From: Pseudoprimorskyibacter insulae
Lineage (GTDB): Bacteria; Pseudomonadota; Alphaproteobacteria; Rhodobacterales; Rhodobacteraceae
Reading direction: 5' to 3'
DNA length: 64,000 nt
Assembly (NCBI RefSeq): GCF_900302505.1
Contig: NZ_OMOJ01000002.1
Location: 496,001-560,000, forward strand
Both the position numbers and the translations under genes were made by a program. Positions 1 to 8,032 of the stretch are shown here, piece by piece. The notes under the pieces are model-generated. The model was not told the DNA's origin. It did no database searches and saw only the letters and a list, made by a program, of their open reading frames with translations. Numbering within the stretch: the first letter of the stretch is position 1; each line of letters opens with the position of its first letter.

Positions 1-420
1 CTGGACCGGGCGCATGCGGAATTTGGTCAGGCGATTCTGATTGATTGCCATTCCATGCCGCGCGAAGCGGTCGAAGGCGTGGCCACGAAAACCGGCAAAC
101 GTCCTGAGATCGTGATCGGTGATCGATTCGGGGCGGCGGCCAGCACCCATGTCGTCGATCAGATCGAAGCGGCGTTTCAGCAAGCCGGGTTCGTGGTGTC
201 GCGCAATGCGCCCTTTGCCGGGGCCTTCATCACCCAGCATTACGGGCGGCCGTCGCGCAATCAGCACGCCATCCAGATCGAAATCGACCGTTCGCTCTAT
301 ATGGAAGAGGCATCGATTATGCCGCATGCGGGCTTCCGCCAGTTGCGCCAGACCTTACGCAACGTCATTGCGATGTTGTCGGGTCTGTCGGGCAAAAATC
401 AGCAATTGGCGGCGGAATAA
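1..420 (+). CDS. N-formylglutamate amidohydrolase, C-terminal part (5' end outside window)
   Basis: The reading frame is open from base 1, so only the last 139 residues are present. Enzymes of this family hydrolyse N-formyl-L-glutamate to glutamate and formate, the last step of one histidine-degradation route; broader-specificity relatives exist. Family features seen here are an IDCHSMP segment, a GDRFG segment, and a run with NAPFAGAF, ITQHYGRP and IEIDRSLYM typical of the C-terminal half. The gene converges on lpxK with only 4 nt between the stop codons. No other hut gene is visible, so a role in histidine catabolism is not shown by context. Confidence 0.88.
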   Translation: MDRAHAEFGQAILIDCHSMPREAVEGVATKTGKRPEIVIGDRFGAAASTHVVDQIEAAFQQAGFVVSRNAPFAGAFITQHYGRPSRNQHAIQIEIDRSLYMEEASIMPHAGFRQLRQTLRNVIAMLSGLSGKNQQLAAE

Positions 421-424
421 CCGG

Positions 425-1420
425 TTAGCCTTTGGCGAACAGGCTGCCCAGCAGGTCGCGCAGGGTGCCGGGTTGGTCCAGTTGCAGGCGCACCGGCACC
501 GTCAGAACCTTCATCCGAAAATCATCCGGCAGGCGCACCGCGTCTTTTTCGGTTGTGACCAGTTGCGCGCCGCTCAAGGCGGCATCGTTTTCCAGTCGGG
601 CCATCAAAGCGCGGGTCAGCGGTTGGTGATCGTCAAGCGCGACGCTGCGGACCACCTCGGCCCCCATGCTGCGCAGGGTGGCAAAGAATTTATCCGGGTA
701 GCCGATGCCCGCAAAAGCCAGGACGCGCTGACCTTCCCAATCCATGCCGGTCTGCAAGGGGGCCAGATGCCCGCGCAGGCGGGGCAGGGCGATATGGTCG
801 CCCCAGCGGGCGTCAAAGCTGGCCTGATCGGGTTCTGGCCCGATGCTGAGGATGGCCTGCGCCCGCGTCAGCCCCTGCGCCACCGGTTCGCGCAGCGGCC
901 CTGCGGGGATGCAGCGGCCATTGCCAAACCCGCGCCGCGCATCGACGACGATGATCGACAGGTCTTTGGCAACGCTGGGGTTCTGGAACCCATCGTCCAG
1001 GATGATCACATCCGCGCCCGCCTCTTGCGCGGCTTGCACCCCGGCGGCGCGGTCCTTGGCGACCCAGACCGGGCCAAAGGCCCCGATCAGCAAGGGCTCG
1101 TCCCCGACCTCGGCGGCGCTATGCTTGTTGATGATGACCTGAACCGGGCCTTCCAGCGTACCGCCATAGCCTCGGCTGACCACATGCGGGCGGTGGCCCA
1201 TGGCCGTCAGCTCCATCACCAAGGCGATGACAGTTGGCGTTTTGCCGGTGCCCCCGGCATTCAGGTTGCCCACGCAGATCACCGGCACCGATACGGCCAG
1301 ACCCGGCTGCGCCACGCGGCGGGCCGTCAGATGCGCATATAGCCAGCCCAGAGGCGCAAGCAGGCGTGCGCGCAGTCCGGGGGCGTCTGGGGCGGTGTGC
1401 CAATGGCGGGGGGCTTTCAT
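425..1420 (-). CDS. lpxK: Tetraacyldisaccharide 4'-kinase LpxK
   Basis: LpxK phosphorylates the 4' position of the lipid A disaccharide precursor at the inner face of the cytoplasmic membrane. The 331-residue length is normal. The P-loop is at about residues 52-62 ([11 protein letters not shown]), preceded by a hydrophobic N-terminal stretch around residues 18-50, and the family segment [11 protein letters not shown] lies near the C-terminus. The start codon overlaps the stop of the upstream WaaA-like gene as ATGA, so the two are very probably co-translated, with a DUF4170 gene heading the operon. Confidence 0.95.
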   Translation of the reverse strand: MKAPRHWHTAPDAPGLRARLLAPLGWLYAHLTARRVAQPGLAVSVPVICVGNLNAGGTGKTPTVIALVMELTAMGHRPHVVSRGYGGTLEGPVQVIINKHSAAEVGDEPLLIGAFGPVWVAKDRAAGVQAAQEAGADVIILDDGFQNPSVAKDLSIIVVDARRGFGNGRCIPAGPLREPVAQGLTRAQAILSIGPEPDQASFDARWGDHIALPRLRGHLAPLQTGMDWEGQRVLAFAGIGYPDKFFATLRSMGAEVVRSVALDDHQPLTRALMARLENDAALSGAQLVTTEKDAVRLPDDFRMKVLTVPVRLQLDQPGTLRDLLGSLFAKG

Positions 1421-2631
1421 GGGCGGGCCTCGGCGGTTTCGATGGTTTCAATGGCAAGCGTAACCAGCGCATCGGTCAGCTCGGCCCCGTCCGATACCAC
1501 CGTCCAGCCTGCAAGCGCCATCGCCGCCGACACGTCGGGGGCAATGGTTGCACGGACGGCGGTGGCAAGGGAATCAGCGTCGCGCACAATGCGGGCCGCG
1601 CCCGCCTCGACCAGTGTCGAATAGGCCGACAAATAGGCCCCCACGTTGGGACCATACAAGATGGCCGATCCAAGGGCTGCGGCCTCATAGGGGTCGTGCC
1701 CATGTTCGCCAGTGACCAAGGATCCGCCAAGGAAGGTGACAGGGGCCAGTTGATACCAGACGCCCAACATGTCGGGGTCGCTGCTCAGGACGACTTGGGT
1801 GTTTTCGTCAATATCGTCGCCGTTGTCCCAGTCGCAGACCCTTAGGCCCGTGTCCTCAAGGGTGCGGGTTGCGGCGGCGCGTCCGCTTTCGTCCTGAAGG
1901 GCGGCAATCAGCAGGCAGCGGTGGGCATAACGGCTGACAGCGCGGTGGGCCATCAGCACCTGTTGAACTTCGCCCGGCGACAGATGGGCCGCCAGCCAGA
2001 TGGGGCGGCCCGCGCACATGTCCTGAATTTCCTCGCGTAGATCCTCGGACCCGGTCAGGGGCAACCCCGCCCCCAACAATGGCCCGGAATTGTGCAGCTT
2101 GGCATGGGTCGGGGCCATCCGGCGCATGGATCGCATGGCGCTTTCGTCGGTGGCGAAAATGTCAGTGCACAGGTCAAGCGTCGCGGCGGAACAATCGGGC
2201 AGCCATCGGCGCGCCGGAATGCGGAACGCCCCATCGGTGATATCGGCGGCCACGATCCGGCAGCCGCGCCCCGCAGCCCGCCACATCAGCGCGGGCCTGA
2301 GGTTGTGGCCGGTCCAGATGCACAGAACCGGGCGGCACCAGTCCAGAAAGGCCTGAATATCGGCCTGCGCCTCTTCGGGGGCGTCAACGGAATACAGCCG
2401 GTCCATGGTCAGATCGCCCATGGCTCCGGTGATCACGAATTGTACGTCGTCCCGTTGCAACTGAATGCGGCGGCACAGATGTTCCAGCCGCCGCGCGGTG
2501 TCTGAACGCGCGGCATGGCACCACACCACCGGCAGATCCGGGTTCAGATCCGGGTAGATGTAGCTGCGGCCCGTTCCGGCGCGGGTTAGGGCCAGATAGG
2601 CCGACAGCCCCAAGGGACGACGATAGGGCAA
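1417..2631 (-). CDS. WaaA/KdtA-like GT-B glycosyltransferase, divergent
   Basis: About 404 residues. The C-terminal half carries the Kdo-transferase signature [20 protein letters not shown], close to the GGSLV...GGHNPLE motif of WaaA, and the gene lies between DUF4170 and lpxK. The N-terminal half is unusual. The membrane anchor of canonical WaaA is missing, the HSVSVGE segment is replaced by [10 protein letters not shown] so the conserved glutamate (proposed catalytic base) is absent, and the ETELWPN segment reads WTGHNL. I chose a TTG start at 2631, preceded by AAGG at an 8-nt spacing; the frame continues upstream to 2859 but that part overlaps the DUF4170 gene and looks non-native. It may be a paralogue with altered chemistry rather than the main Kdo transferase. 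Confidence 0.72.
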   Translation of the reverse strand: MPYRRPLGLSAYLALTRAGTGRSYIYPDLNPDLPVVWCHAARSDTARRLEHLCRRIQLQRDDVQFVITGAMGDLTMDRLYSVDAPEEAQADIQAFLDWCRPVLCIWTGHNLRPALMWRAAGRGCRIVAADITDGAFRIPARRWLPDCSAATLDLCTDIFATDESAMRSMRRMAPTHAKLHNSGPLLGAGLPLTGSEDLREEIQDMCAGRPIWLAAHLSPGEVQQVLMAHRAVSRYAHRCLLIAALQDESGRAAATRTLEDTGLRVCDWDNGDDIDENTQVVLSSDPDMLGVWYQLAPVTFLGGSLVTGEHGHDPYEAAALGSAILYGPNVGAYLSAYSTLVEAGAARIVRDADSLATAVRATIAPDVSAAMALAGWTVVSDGAELTDALVTLAIETIETAEARP

Positions 2632-2641
2632 GGCAGATGCC

Positions 2642-2881
2642 TTAGCCGAGTTCTTCGGTAGACGAAGCGGCGATTTCTTCGTCGCGCAGGCGGTGCAGGT
2701 GGGCGATGAAATAGCGCATATGCGCGTTGTCCACGGTCCGCTGCGCTTCGGACTTCCAAGCGTCATAGGCGGTTTGGTAATTGGGGTAGATTCCGACCAC
2801 GTGGATATCGTCCACGTCCTTGAATACATTCTTGGTCGGGTCGACGAGCTCTCCGCCAAATACGAGATGCAGGCGCTGCAT
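2642..2881 (-). CDS. DUF4170 domain protein
   Basis: A 79-residue protein of unknown function, starting MQRLHLVFGGEL. The ATG at 2881 has a strong ribosome-binding site (AAGGAAGGA, 7 nt away). A longer in-frame start exists 21 codons upstream, but those residues are arginine- and proline-rich and unlikely to be native. This family is often found beside Kdo-transferase/lpxK genes in alphaproteobacteria. Here it heads that operon, with 10 nt to the next start. The sequence is soluble-looking, with aromatic and acidic residues and no signal peptide. A link to LPS biosynthesis is inference from context only. Confidence 0.8.
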   Translation of the reverse strand: MQRLHLVFGGELVDPTKNVFKDVDDIHVVGIYPNYQTAYDAWKSEAQRTVDNAHMRYFIAHLHRLRDEEIAASSTEELG

Positions 2882-3012
2882 GGCTAAATCCTTCCTTGCT
2901 GGGCGCGGATGGCGCGAAAGTAGCCATGCTGGCCTAGACGTCAAGCGATTGCACTTGTTCCGGGGGGCGGGGCCGTTAACAAAGGCCGCATCCGAATTTC
3001 AGGAGTTGATTT

Positions 3013-3612
3013 ATGCACATTGGAGACGACGGGCAGGCGCGGTGCGGATGGTGTTCGGCAACGCCTGACTATCAGGCCTATCATGATGACGAATGGGGCT
3101 ATCCGGTTTCGGATGACCAGCGCCTGTTCGAAAAGATCTGCCTTGAGGGGTTTCAGTCGGGCCTAAGCTGGCGCACCATTTTGGAAAAGCGTGAAAATTT
3201 CCGCGACGCGTTCCACGGGTTCGACATGCACCGCATGGCCGCAATGACCGACGATGACGTGACCGCGCTTTTGGGCAATGCGGGGATTGTGCGGCACCGG
3301 GGCAAAATTCAGGCCGTCATCAACAATGCCGCCCGCTGTCTGGAGCTGATCGAGGCGGAAGGGTCGTTTGCCGCCTATGTCTGGCGCTATGAGGTGACGG
3401 GCGATGCCCGCCCCGGCCCGCAGGTGGTTGCCACGACCGAAGCCTCGGTTGCCATGTCCAAGGATCTGAAAAAGCGCGGCTGGAAATTCGTCGGGCCGAC
3501 CACCGTTTATGCGTTTATGCAGGCGATGGGGTTGGTGAATGACCACGCCTTGGACTGCGCCATTCACGCCAAGGCCGAACAGGCGCGGGCGGGTTTTAAA
3601 CCGCCAGTCTAG
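3013..3612 (+). CDS. tag: DNA-3-methyladenine glycosylase I
   Basis: Base-excision repair enzyme that removes 3-methyladenine from DNA. The 199 residues align with E. coli Tag from the RCGW segment at residue 10. Probable zinc ligands are Cys11, His24 (in YHDDEWG), His178 and Cys182 (in VNDHALDC). Glu45 in ICLEGFQSGLSW corresponds to the catalytic-pocket Glu38 of E. coli, and Trp53 to the base-stacking Trp. The ribosome-binding site AGGAG sits 7 nt before the ATG. The 3' end overlaps the convergent phosphatase gene by 4 nt. Confidence 0.95.
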   Translation: MHIGDDGQARCGWCSATPDYQAYHDDEWGYPVSDDQRLFEKICLEGFQSGLSWRTILEKRENFRDAFHGFDMHRMAAMTDDDVTALLGNAGIVRHRGKIQAVINNAARCLELIEAEGSFAAYVWRYEVTGDARPGPQVVATTEASVAMSKDLKKRGWKFVGPTTVYAFMQAMGLVNDHALDCAIHAKAEQARAGFKPPV

Positions 3613-4382
3613 GCCAGCCTGTCCAAAACCGCGCGGTGCAGGGCGGCATTGCCCGCCACCACGCCGTTGGTTTGTGGATGACGGTTGTTGAACCGCAGCG
3701 GGCGCCCAGCCTTATCGGTTGCGATGGCGCCTGCCTCTTGCAGGATCAGCGCCCCTGCGGCGATGTCCCATTCCCAGCTGGGGCGGAAGGTCAGCATCAT
3801 GTCAAACCGCCCTTGGGCCACAAGGCTCATGCGGTAAGCCAGTGACGGGCGGTGCGACCGTTGCAGCGGCGGGACGGCCCCGGACCAGTGATGTTCGTCC
3901 AAGGTGGGGCGCGCGGCCAGGACGCGGGCTGCGTTCAGGTCAGTGGTGCCAGAGGCGCGGATCGCATCGCCGTTCAGCGCAGCGCCCCCGCCCAGTTCCG
4001 CCGTATAAAGCCGATCCAGAAGCGGCAGAAACACCGCCGCAGCCACCGGTTTGCCATCGCGGACAATGGCCAATGAATGCGCCCAAGTGTCTTGGCCGTC
4101 GATAAAGCTGCGGGTGCCGTCGATCGGATCGACGATGAACACATATTCCGACCCAAGCCGGTCCGTGCTGTCGGGGCTTTCTTCGCTCAGCCAGCCGTAA
4201 TCGGGGCGGGCGCTGCGCAGGCGGTCCTCTAGCAGGCGGTTGACGGCATAATCGGCCGCGGTCACCGGGCCTGCATCATCGTCCTTGTGACGAATGTCCA
4301 ATGGGCCGCCAACAAAGCTGCGGGCGACATCCCCGGCCTCACGCGCGACCCCGATCAGAAGGTCCAGATCACTCGCCGGCAA
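3609..4382 (-). CDS. Inositol monophosphatase-family phosphatase (CysQ/HisN-like)
   Basis: Mg-dependent sugar-phosphate or nucleotide phosphatase superfamily, 257 residues. Metal-binding motifs are all present: SEES at residues 66-69, DPIDGTRSF from residue 85, and WEWDIAAG with Asp206. Sequence alone does not separate 3'(2'),5'-bisphosphate nucleotidase (CysQ), inositol monophosphatase and histidinol-phosphatase activities; the DPIDGTRSF variant also occurs in HisN-type enzymes. Its start overlaps the end of pmbA by 14 nt, so the two genes are probably one operon, an arrangement I associate with Rhodobacterales. Confidence 0.85.
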   Translation of the reverse strand: MPASDLDLLIGVAREAGDVARSFVGGPLDIRHKDDDAGPVTAADYAVNRLLEDRLRSARPDYGWLSEESPDSTDRLGSEYVFIVDPIDGTRSFIDGQDTWAHSLAIVRDGKPVAAAVFLPLLDRLYTAELGGGAALNGDAIRASGTTDLNAARVLAARPTLDEHHWSGAVPPLQRSHRPSLAYRMSLVAQGRFDMMLTFRPSWEWDIAAGALILQEAGAIATDKAGRPLRFNNRHPQTNGVVAGNAALHRAVLDRLA

Positions 4383-5715
4383 GGGTCAACCCTTCGACCA
4401 ACAGGGACGGGACCACGCGGCTTAGATAGGTGCGGGCGTCATTGGCGGGTACCACCGTGCGCAGCATGTCGCGCAGGTTTCCGGCGATGGTGACACCGCT
4501 GACCGTATAGGCCGGTTCCCCATTTTCGATCCAGACCCCGGCGGCCCCGCGCGAATAATCGCCCGTGTTCGGGTTGATGGTCGAGCCGATCATCGAGGTG
4601 ACAAGCAGCCCGGTTCCCATATCGCGCATCAGGTCTTGCGGCGTCGCACTGCCTTGGGTCATGGACACGTTCCAAACAGACGGCGACGGGCCTGCACCGG
4701 TGCCGCGTGCGGCGTTGGCGGTGGATTGCATTCCCAGTTTACGCGCATTCGCCAGATCCAGCGTCCAGCCGGTCAAAACGCCGTTGTCCACCAGCGCCCG
4801 GCGGGCGGTGGGCAGGCCTTCGGCGTCAAACGGGCGGGATGAGGACATGCGCGGACGGTGCGGGTCTTCGATCAGGTCGATCCCGTCCGGCAGAACCTGT
4901 TGGCCCAGATTGTCACGCAGCCATGACGCGCCACGGGCCACAGCGCTGCCATTGGCGGCGGCCAGCAGATGCCCGATCAGCGACGACGACACCCTTTCGT
5001 CAAACAGCACAGGGTACGACCCGGTGCGCGGCTTGCGCGGGTTCATCCGGGCCAAGGCGCGTTCGGCGGCCAATGCGCCGATTTCTTCGGGGCTGCGCAG
5101 ATCGGATTGAAAAACGCGGTAATCGCCGTCGTGATCCCGCTCCATCCCGGTGCCGGTGCCCGCAATTGCAACGCAAGACACAGACCGCGAGGTCCGGGCA
5201 TAGCCGCCGGAAAAGCCGTTGGTGGCCGACAGGTGAACCCGTTGCATGCCATAACCTGCCGTGGCCCCTTGAACCTGCGTGATGCCGTCGACGGCCAGCG
5301 CGGTTGCCTCGGCGCGTGTGGCGTCGTCTTGCAGGGCGGCCGGGGCAGGCTCATCAGTTGGGTCGCACAGTTCCAGTGCGTCCAAATCCCAATCGGTGGC
5401 CAGCTGGCTGGGGTCGGCAAGGCCAATATAGCGATCTTCGGGGGCTTCCTTGGCCATGGCGACGGCGCGTTCGGCCATCGCAGCCATGGTTTCGGGGCGA
5501 GTGTCCGATGCCGAAACACAGGCGCTGCGCTGCCCGATCAGCACGCGCAGACCGATGTCCACAGCCTCGGACCGTTCGGCCTGTTCCAGCGCCCCGTGCC
5601 GCACGTCAATGGAAATGGACCGGCCATCAAGCGCCATGGCATCGGCGGCGTCGGCACCTGCGGCGCGGGCCGCTGACAATAGGGCTTGGGTCAGGTCTTC
5701 TAACGATTGGGGCAT
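4369..5715 (-). CDS. pmbA: TldE/PmbA-type metalloprotease partner
   Basis: 448 residues of the TldD/PmbA (U62) family. TldD and TldE (PmbA) form a heterodimer that degrades small or unstructured peptides and processes some modified peptides. TldD carries the HExxxH zinc motif; I see none here, which fits the TldE subunit. Family segments include SVSCVAIAGTGTGMERDHDG and the glycine-rich C-terminal part (STINPNTGDYSRGAAGVWIE). I use the ATG at 5715 with GGAG upstream; an in-frame extension to 5814 is low-complexity and would run into the kynU promoter. No tldD is in the window. Confidence 0.9.
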   Translation of the reverse strand: MPQSLEDLTQALLSAARAAGADAADAMALDGRSISIDVRHGALEQAERSEAVDIGLRVLIGQRSACVSASDTRPETMAAMAERAVAMAKEAPEDRYIGLADPSQLATDWDLDALELCDPTDEPAPAALQDDATRAEATALAVDGITQVQGATAGYGMQRVHLSATNGFSGGYARTSRSVSCVAIAGTGTGMERDHDGDYRVFQSDLRSPEEIGALAAERALARMNPRKPRTGSYPVLFDERVSSSLIGHLLAAANGSAVARGASWLRDNLGQQVLPDGIDLIEDPHRPRMSSSRPFDAEGLPTARRALVDNGVLTGWTLDLANARKLGMQSTANAARGTGAGPSPSVWNVSMTQGSATPQDLMRDMGTGLLVTSMIGSTINPNTGDYSRGAAGVWIENGEPAYTVSGVTIAGNLRDMLRTVVPANDARTYLSRVVPSLLVEGLTLAGE

Positions 5716-5832
5716 GGGAACTCCGGCATTTGTCCCCAAGTGAGGTAGAGGCTTGGCGGTCTCTGTGCAAGTCCACTGCTTGACACCGGGGCCAAGCTGC
5801 ACAAACGTCTGCATCGGAGGTGGCTAGAATAT

Positions 5833-7026
5833 ATGACCAATTTTGACGAAACCCGCAGCCGCTTTCAGATTCCCGATGGTGTTATCTATCTGGACGGCAA
5901 TTCGCTGGGGCCGCTGCCGCGCGGCGTGCAGGCCCGCGCCGCCGAGGTGATGCAGCACGACTGGGGCACGCAGCTGATCACAGCATGGAATAAGGCCGGA
6001 TGGATGGATCTGCCGCGCCGTGTCGGTGACCGGGTGGGGGGCTTGATCGGTGCGCCCGCCGGGTCCGTGGTGATGGGCGATACCCTGTCGGTGAAGGTGT
6101 TTCAGGCCCTGTCGGCGGCGCTAAAGCTGTCTGGGGATCGCAAGGTGATTCTGTCGGACACCGGGAATTTCCCATCTGATCTGTATATGGCGCAGGGTCT
6201 GATTGCGGCCTTGGATCAGGGGCATCAGCTGCGCACCGTCGCGCCCGAGGCCGTGACCGAGGCGCTGTCCGAGGATGTGGCGGTTCTGATGCTGACCCAT
6301 GTCGATTACCGTACGGGCCGGATGCATGACATGGCCGCGCTGACGCAAAAGGCGCAGGCGCTTGGGATCGTGGTGATCTGGGATCTGGCCCATTCGGCGG
6401 GGGCCGTGCCGGTTGATCTGACCGGGGCGGGGCCGGAATTTGCCGTGGGCTGTACCTACAAGTACCTGAATGGTGGCCCCGGTGCGCCTGCGTTCATCTA
6501 TGTGCGCCCCGATTTGCAGGATACGGCTTTCCCGGTGCTGTCGGGCTGGCTGGGCCATGAGGCACCCTTTGCCTTTGATGCCGACTATCGGCCTGCCGCC
6601 GGGATCGAACGGATGCGCTGCGGCACGCCGCCGGTGATCCAGATGTCGGTTCTGGATGCGGCATTGGACGCGTGGGACGGTGTGACAATAGCAGAGGTGC
6701 GGGCGCAGTCGATTGCCCTGTCACAGCGCTTTATCGCGGCGGTTGAGGCGGCCTGCCCGGACCTGACGCTTGTGTCGCCGCGCGATCCTTTGCAGCGCGG
6801 CAGTCAGGTCAGCTTCGCGTTTGAACATGGCTATCCCGCGATGCAGGCCCTGATTGCGCGGGGTGTGATCGGCGATTTTCGCGCGCCCGACATCATGCGT
6901 TTTGGCATCACGCCCCTGTATCTGAGCGCGGATGACATTGATGCCGCCGCCGCGCAATTGGCGGCGATTGTGAATGATCGGCTATGGGACAGCGACCAGT
7001 ATCGCGCCCGCAATGCCGTAACTTGA
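5833..7026 (+). CDS. kynU: Kynureninase
   Basis: PLP enzyme of tryptophan catabolism that cleaves kynurenine to anthranilate and alanine (or 3-hydroxykynurenine to 3-hydroxyanthranilate). 397 residues. The PLP lysine is Lys210 in CTYKYLNGGPGAPAF, and Asp184 in WDLAHSAGAVPVDL contacts the cofactor. The N-terminal segment YLDGNSLGPLPR is a family hallmark. A GGAGGT ribosome-binding site lies 11 nt upstream of the ATG. The gene is divergent from pmbA with a 117-bp intergenic region. An SDR gene follows after 27 nt. Other kyn genes (kynA, kynB) are not visible. Confidence 0.94.
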   Translation: MTNFDETRSRFQIPDGVIYLDGNSLGPLPRGVQARAAEVMQHDWGTQLITAWNKAGWMDLPRRVGDRVGGLIGAPAGSVVMGDTLSVKVFQALSAALKLSGDRKVILSDTGNFPSDLYMAQGLIAALDQGHQLRTVAPEAVTEALSEDVAVLMLTHVDYRTGRMHDMAALTQKAQALGIVVIWDLAHSAGAVPVDLTGAGPEFAVGCTYKYLNGGPGAPAFIYVRPDLQDTAFPVLSGWLGHEAPFAFDADYRPAAGIERMRCGTPPVIQMSVLDAALDAWDGVTIAEVRAQSIALSQRFIAAVEAACPDLTLVSPRDPLQRGSQVSFAFEHGYPAMQALIARGVIGDFRAPDIMRFGITPLYLSADDIDAAAAQLAAIVNDRLWDSDQYRARNAVT

Positions 7027-7053
7027 TTAATCGGTTTCTAGGAGGAAAACCAT

Positions 7054-7806
7054 ATGACACAGAAAGTAGCCATCGTAACGGGCGCGGCCCGTGGGATTGG
7101 CCTGTCGACCACGGATATTTTGCTGGCTGAGGGCTATCGCGTTGCCATGGTTGACCGTGACGGCGATGAGCTGACGCAGGTCGCCGCCGCGCGCGAGAAT
7201 GTCTTGGCCGTGATCCGCGATGTTTCGATTCCGTCTGAGGTGGAGGCAATCATCGCCGAGACCATGGCATGGGGCGAACGGATCGACGCGCTGGTGAACA
7301 ACGCCGGTGTTGCCGATTTCGGCCCGATTGAGGAAACCACCTTTGAGCGTTGGCGTCGGGTGATGGATACCAACGTGGATGGCGTGTTCCTGATGTCGCA
7401 AGCCGCAATCCCCGCGCTGAAGGAAACGCAGGGCGCGATTGTGAACATCGCTTCGATCTCGGGCCTGCGGGCATCGACCCTGCGCGTGGCCTATGGCACT
7501 TCGAAGGCGGCGGTGATCCAACTGACCAAACAGCAGGCCGCTGAACTGGGCGAATACAACATCCGCGCCAACTGTGTCTGCCCCGGCCCGGTGAAAACCA
7601 AGCTGTCGATTGCTGTGCACAGCCAGGACATCATCAACGCCTATCACGATTCCATCCCGCTGAACCGCTATGGATCAGAGCGCGAGATCGCTGATGTGAT
7701 CGTATTCCTGCTGTCGGAGAAGGCCAGTTATGTGACCGGGCAGATCATCGCCTCGGACGGGGGGTTTGATTCAACCGGCGTAGGCTTGCCAGCGCTGCGC
7801 AAGTAA
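7054..7806 (+). CDS. SDR-family oxidoreductase
   Basis: Classical short-chain dehydrogenase/reductase of 250 residues. The cofactor loop is TGAARGIG (residues 9-16), the NNAG motif is near residue 82, and the catalytic set is Ser134, Tyr147 and Lys151. Asp34 at the end of the second strand suggests NAD(H) rather than NADP(H). The C-terminal VTGQIIASDGG is typical of the FabG-like group. A strong AGGAGGA ribosome-binding site precedes the ATG. It lies 27 nt after kynU and is likely co-transcribed, but the substrate cannot be deduced. Confidence 0.9.
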   Translation: MTQKVAIVTGAARGIGLSTTDILLAEGYRVAMVDRDGDELTQVAAARENVLAVIRDVSIPSEVEAIIAETMAWGERIDALVNNAGVADFGPIEETTFERWRRVMDTNVDGVFLMSQAAIPALKETQGAIVNIASISGLRASTLRVAYGTSKAAVIQLTKQQAAELGEYNIRANCVCPGPVKTKLSIAVHSQDIINAYHDSIPLNRYGSEREIADVIVFLLSEKASYVTGQIIASDGGFDSTGVGLPALRK

Positions 7807-7838
7807 CAGGGATTGCGTCGCGCGTTGCGCGTCGCGGT

Positions 7839-7876
7839 AGGAGGGGGCGCTGCCCCCTCTTTGCCTTTCAGGCAAA
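7839..7876 (+). terminator. Rho-independent terminator-like double hairpin after the kynU-SDR unit
   Basis: GAGGGGGC (7841-7848) and GCCCCCTC (7852-7859) form a perfect 8-bp stem with a 3-nt loop, followed by TTTG. A second small hairpin, TTTGCC/GGCAAA (7860-7876), follows directly. It lies 30-70 nt after the SDR stop codon and ahead of leuS. Confidence 0.7.
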
Positions 7877-7889
7877 TTCACCCCCGGCG

Positions 7890-7915
7890 GTATTTATCAA
7901 AGAGAAGAAGCAGGG
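7890..7915 (+). repeat. Intergenic element GTATTT...AAAGAGAAGAAG, copy 1
   Basis: The motif GTATTT, three bases, AAAGAGAAGAAG and CAGG occurs here and again on the minus strand at 23745-23770, in both cases in a gap between operons. Similar tails after GC-rich hairpins are familiar from Rhodobacteraceae intergenic regions (recollection, not searched). Its role is unknown; here it lies between the terminator hairpins and the leuS promoter region. Confidence 0.5.
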
Positions 7916-8032
7916 CGGCGGCGCAGAATTGGCCGGTGCGGGCCGCTCTTTGCCCAAAAGCGCCTTTACGGCGACGTTCATGCACAATATCACCCCTTCG
8001 ACCTATTTTGCCGCTTTGCAAAGGATATGCGA

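Noticed and set aside
2632-2859. N-terminal extension of the WaaA-like gene
   Set aside because: It overlaps the DUF4170 gene in another frame and reads as Ser/Thr/Pro-rich text; the TTG at 2631 has a suitable ribosome-binding site.
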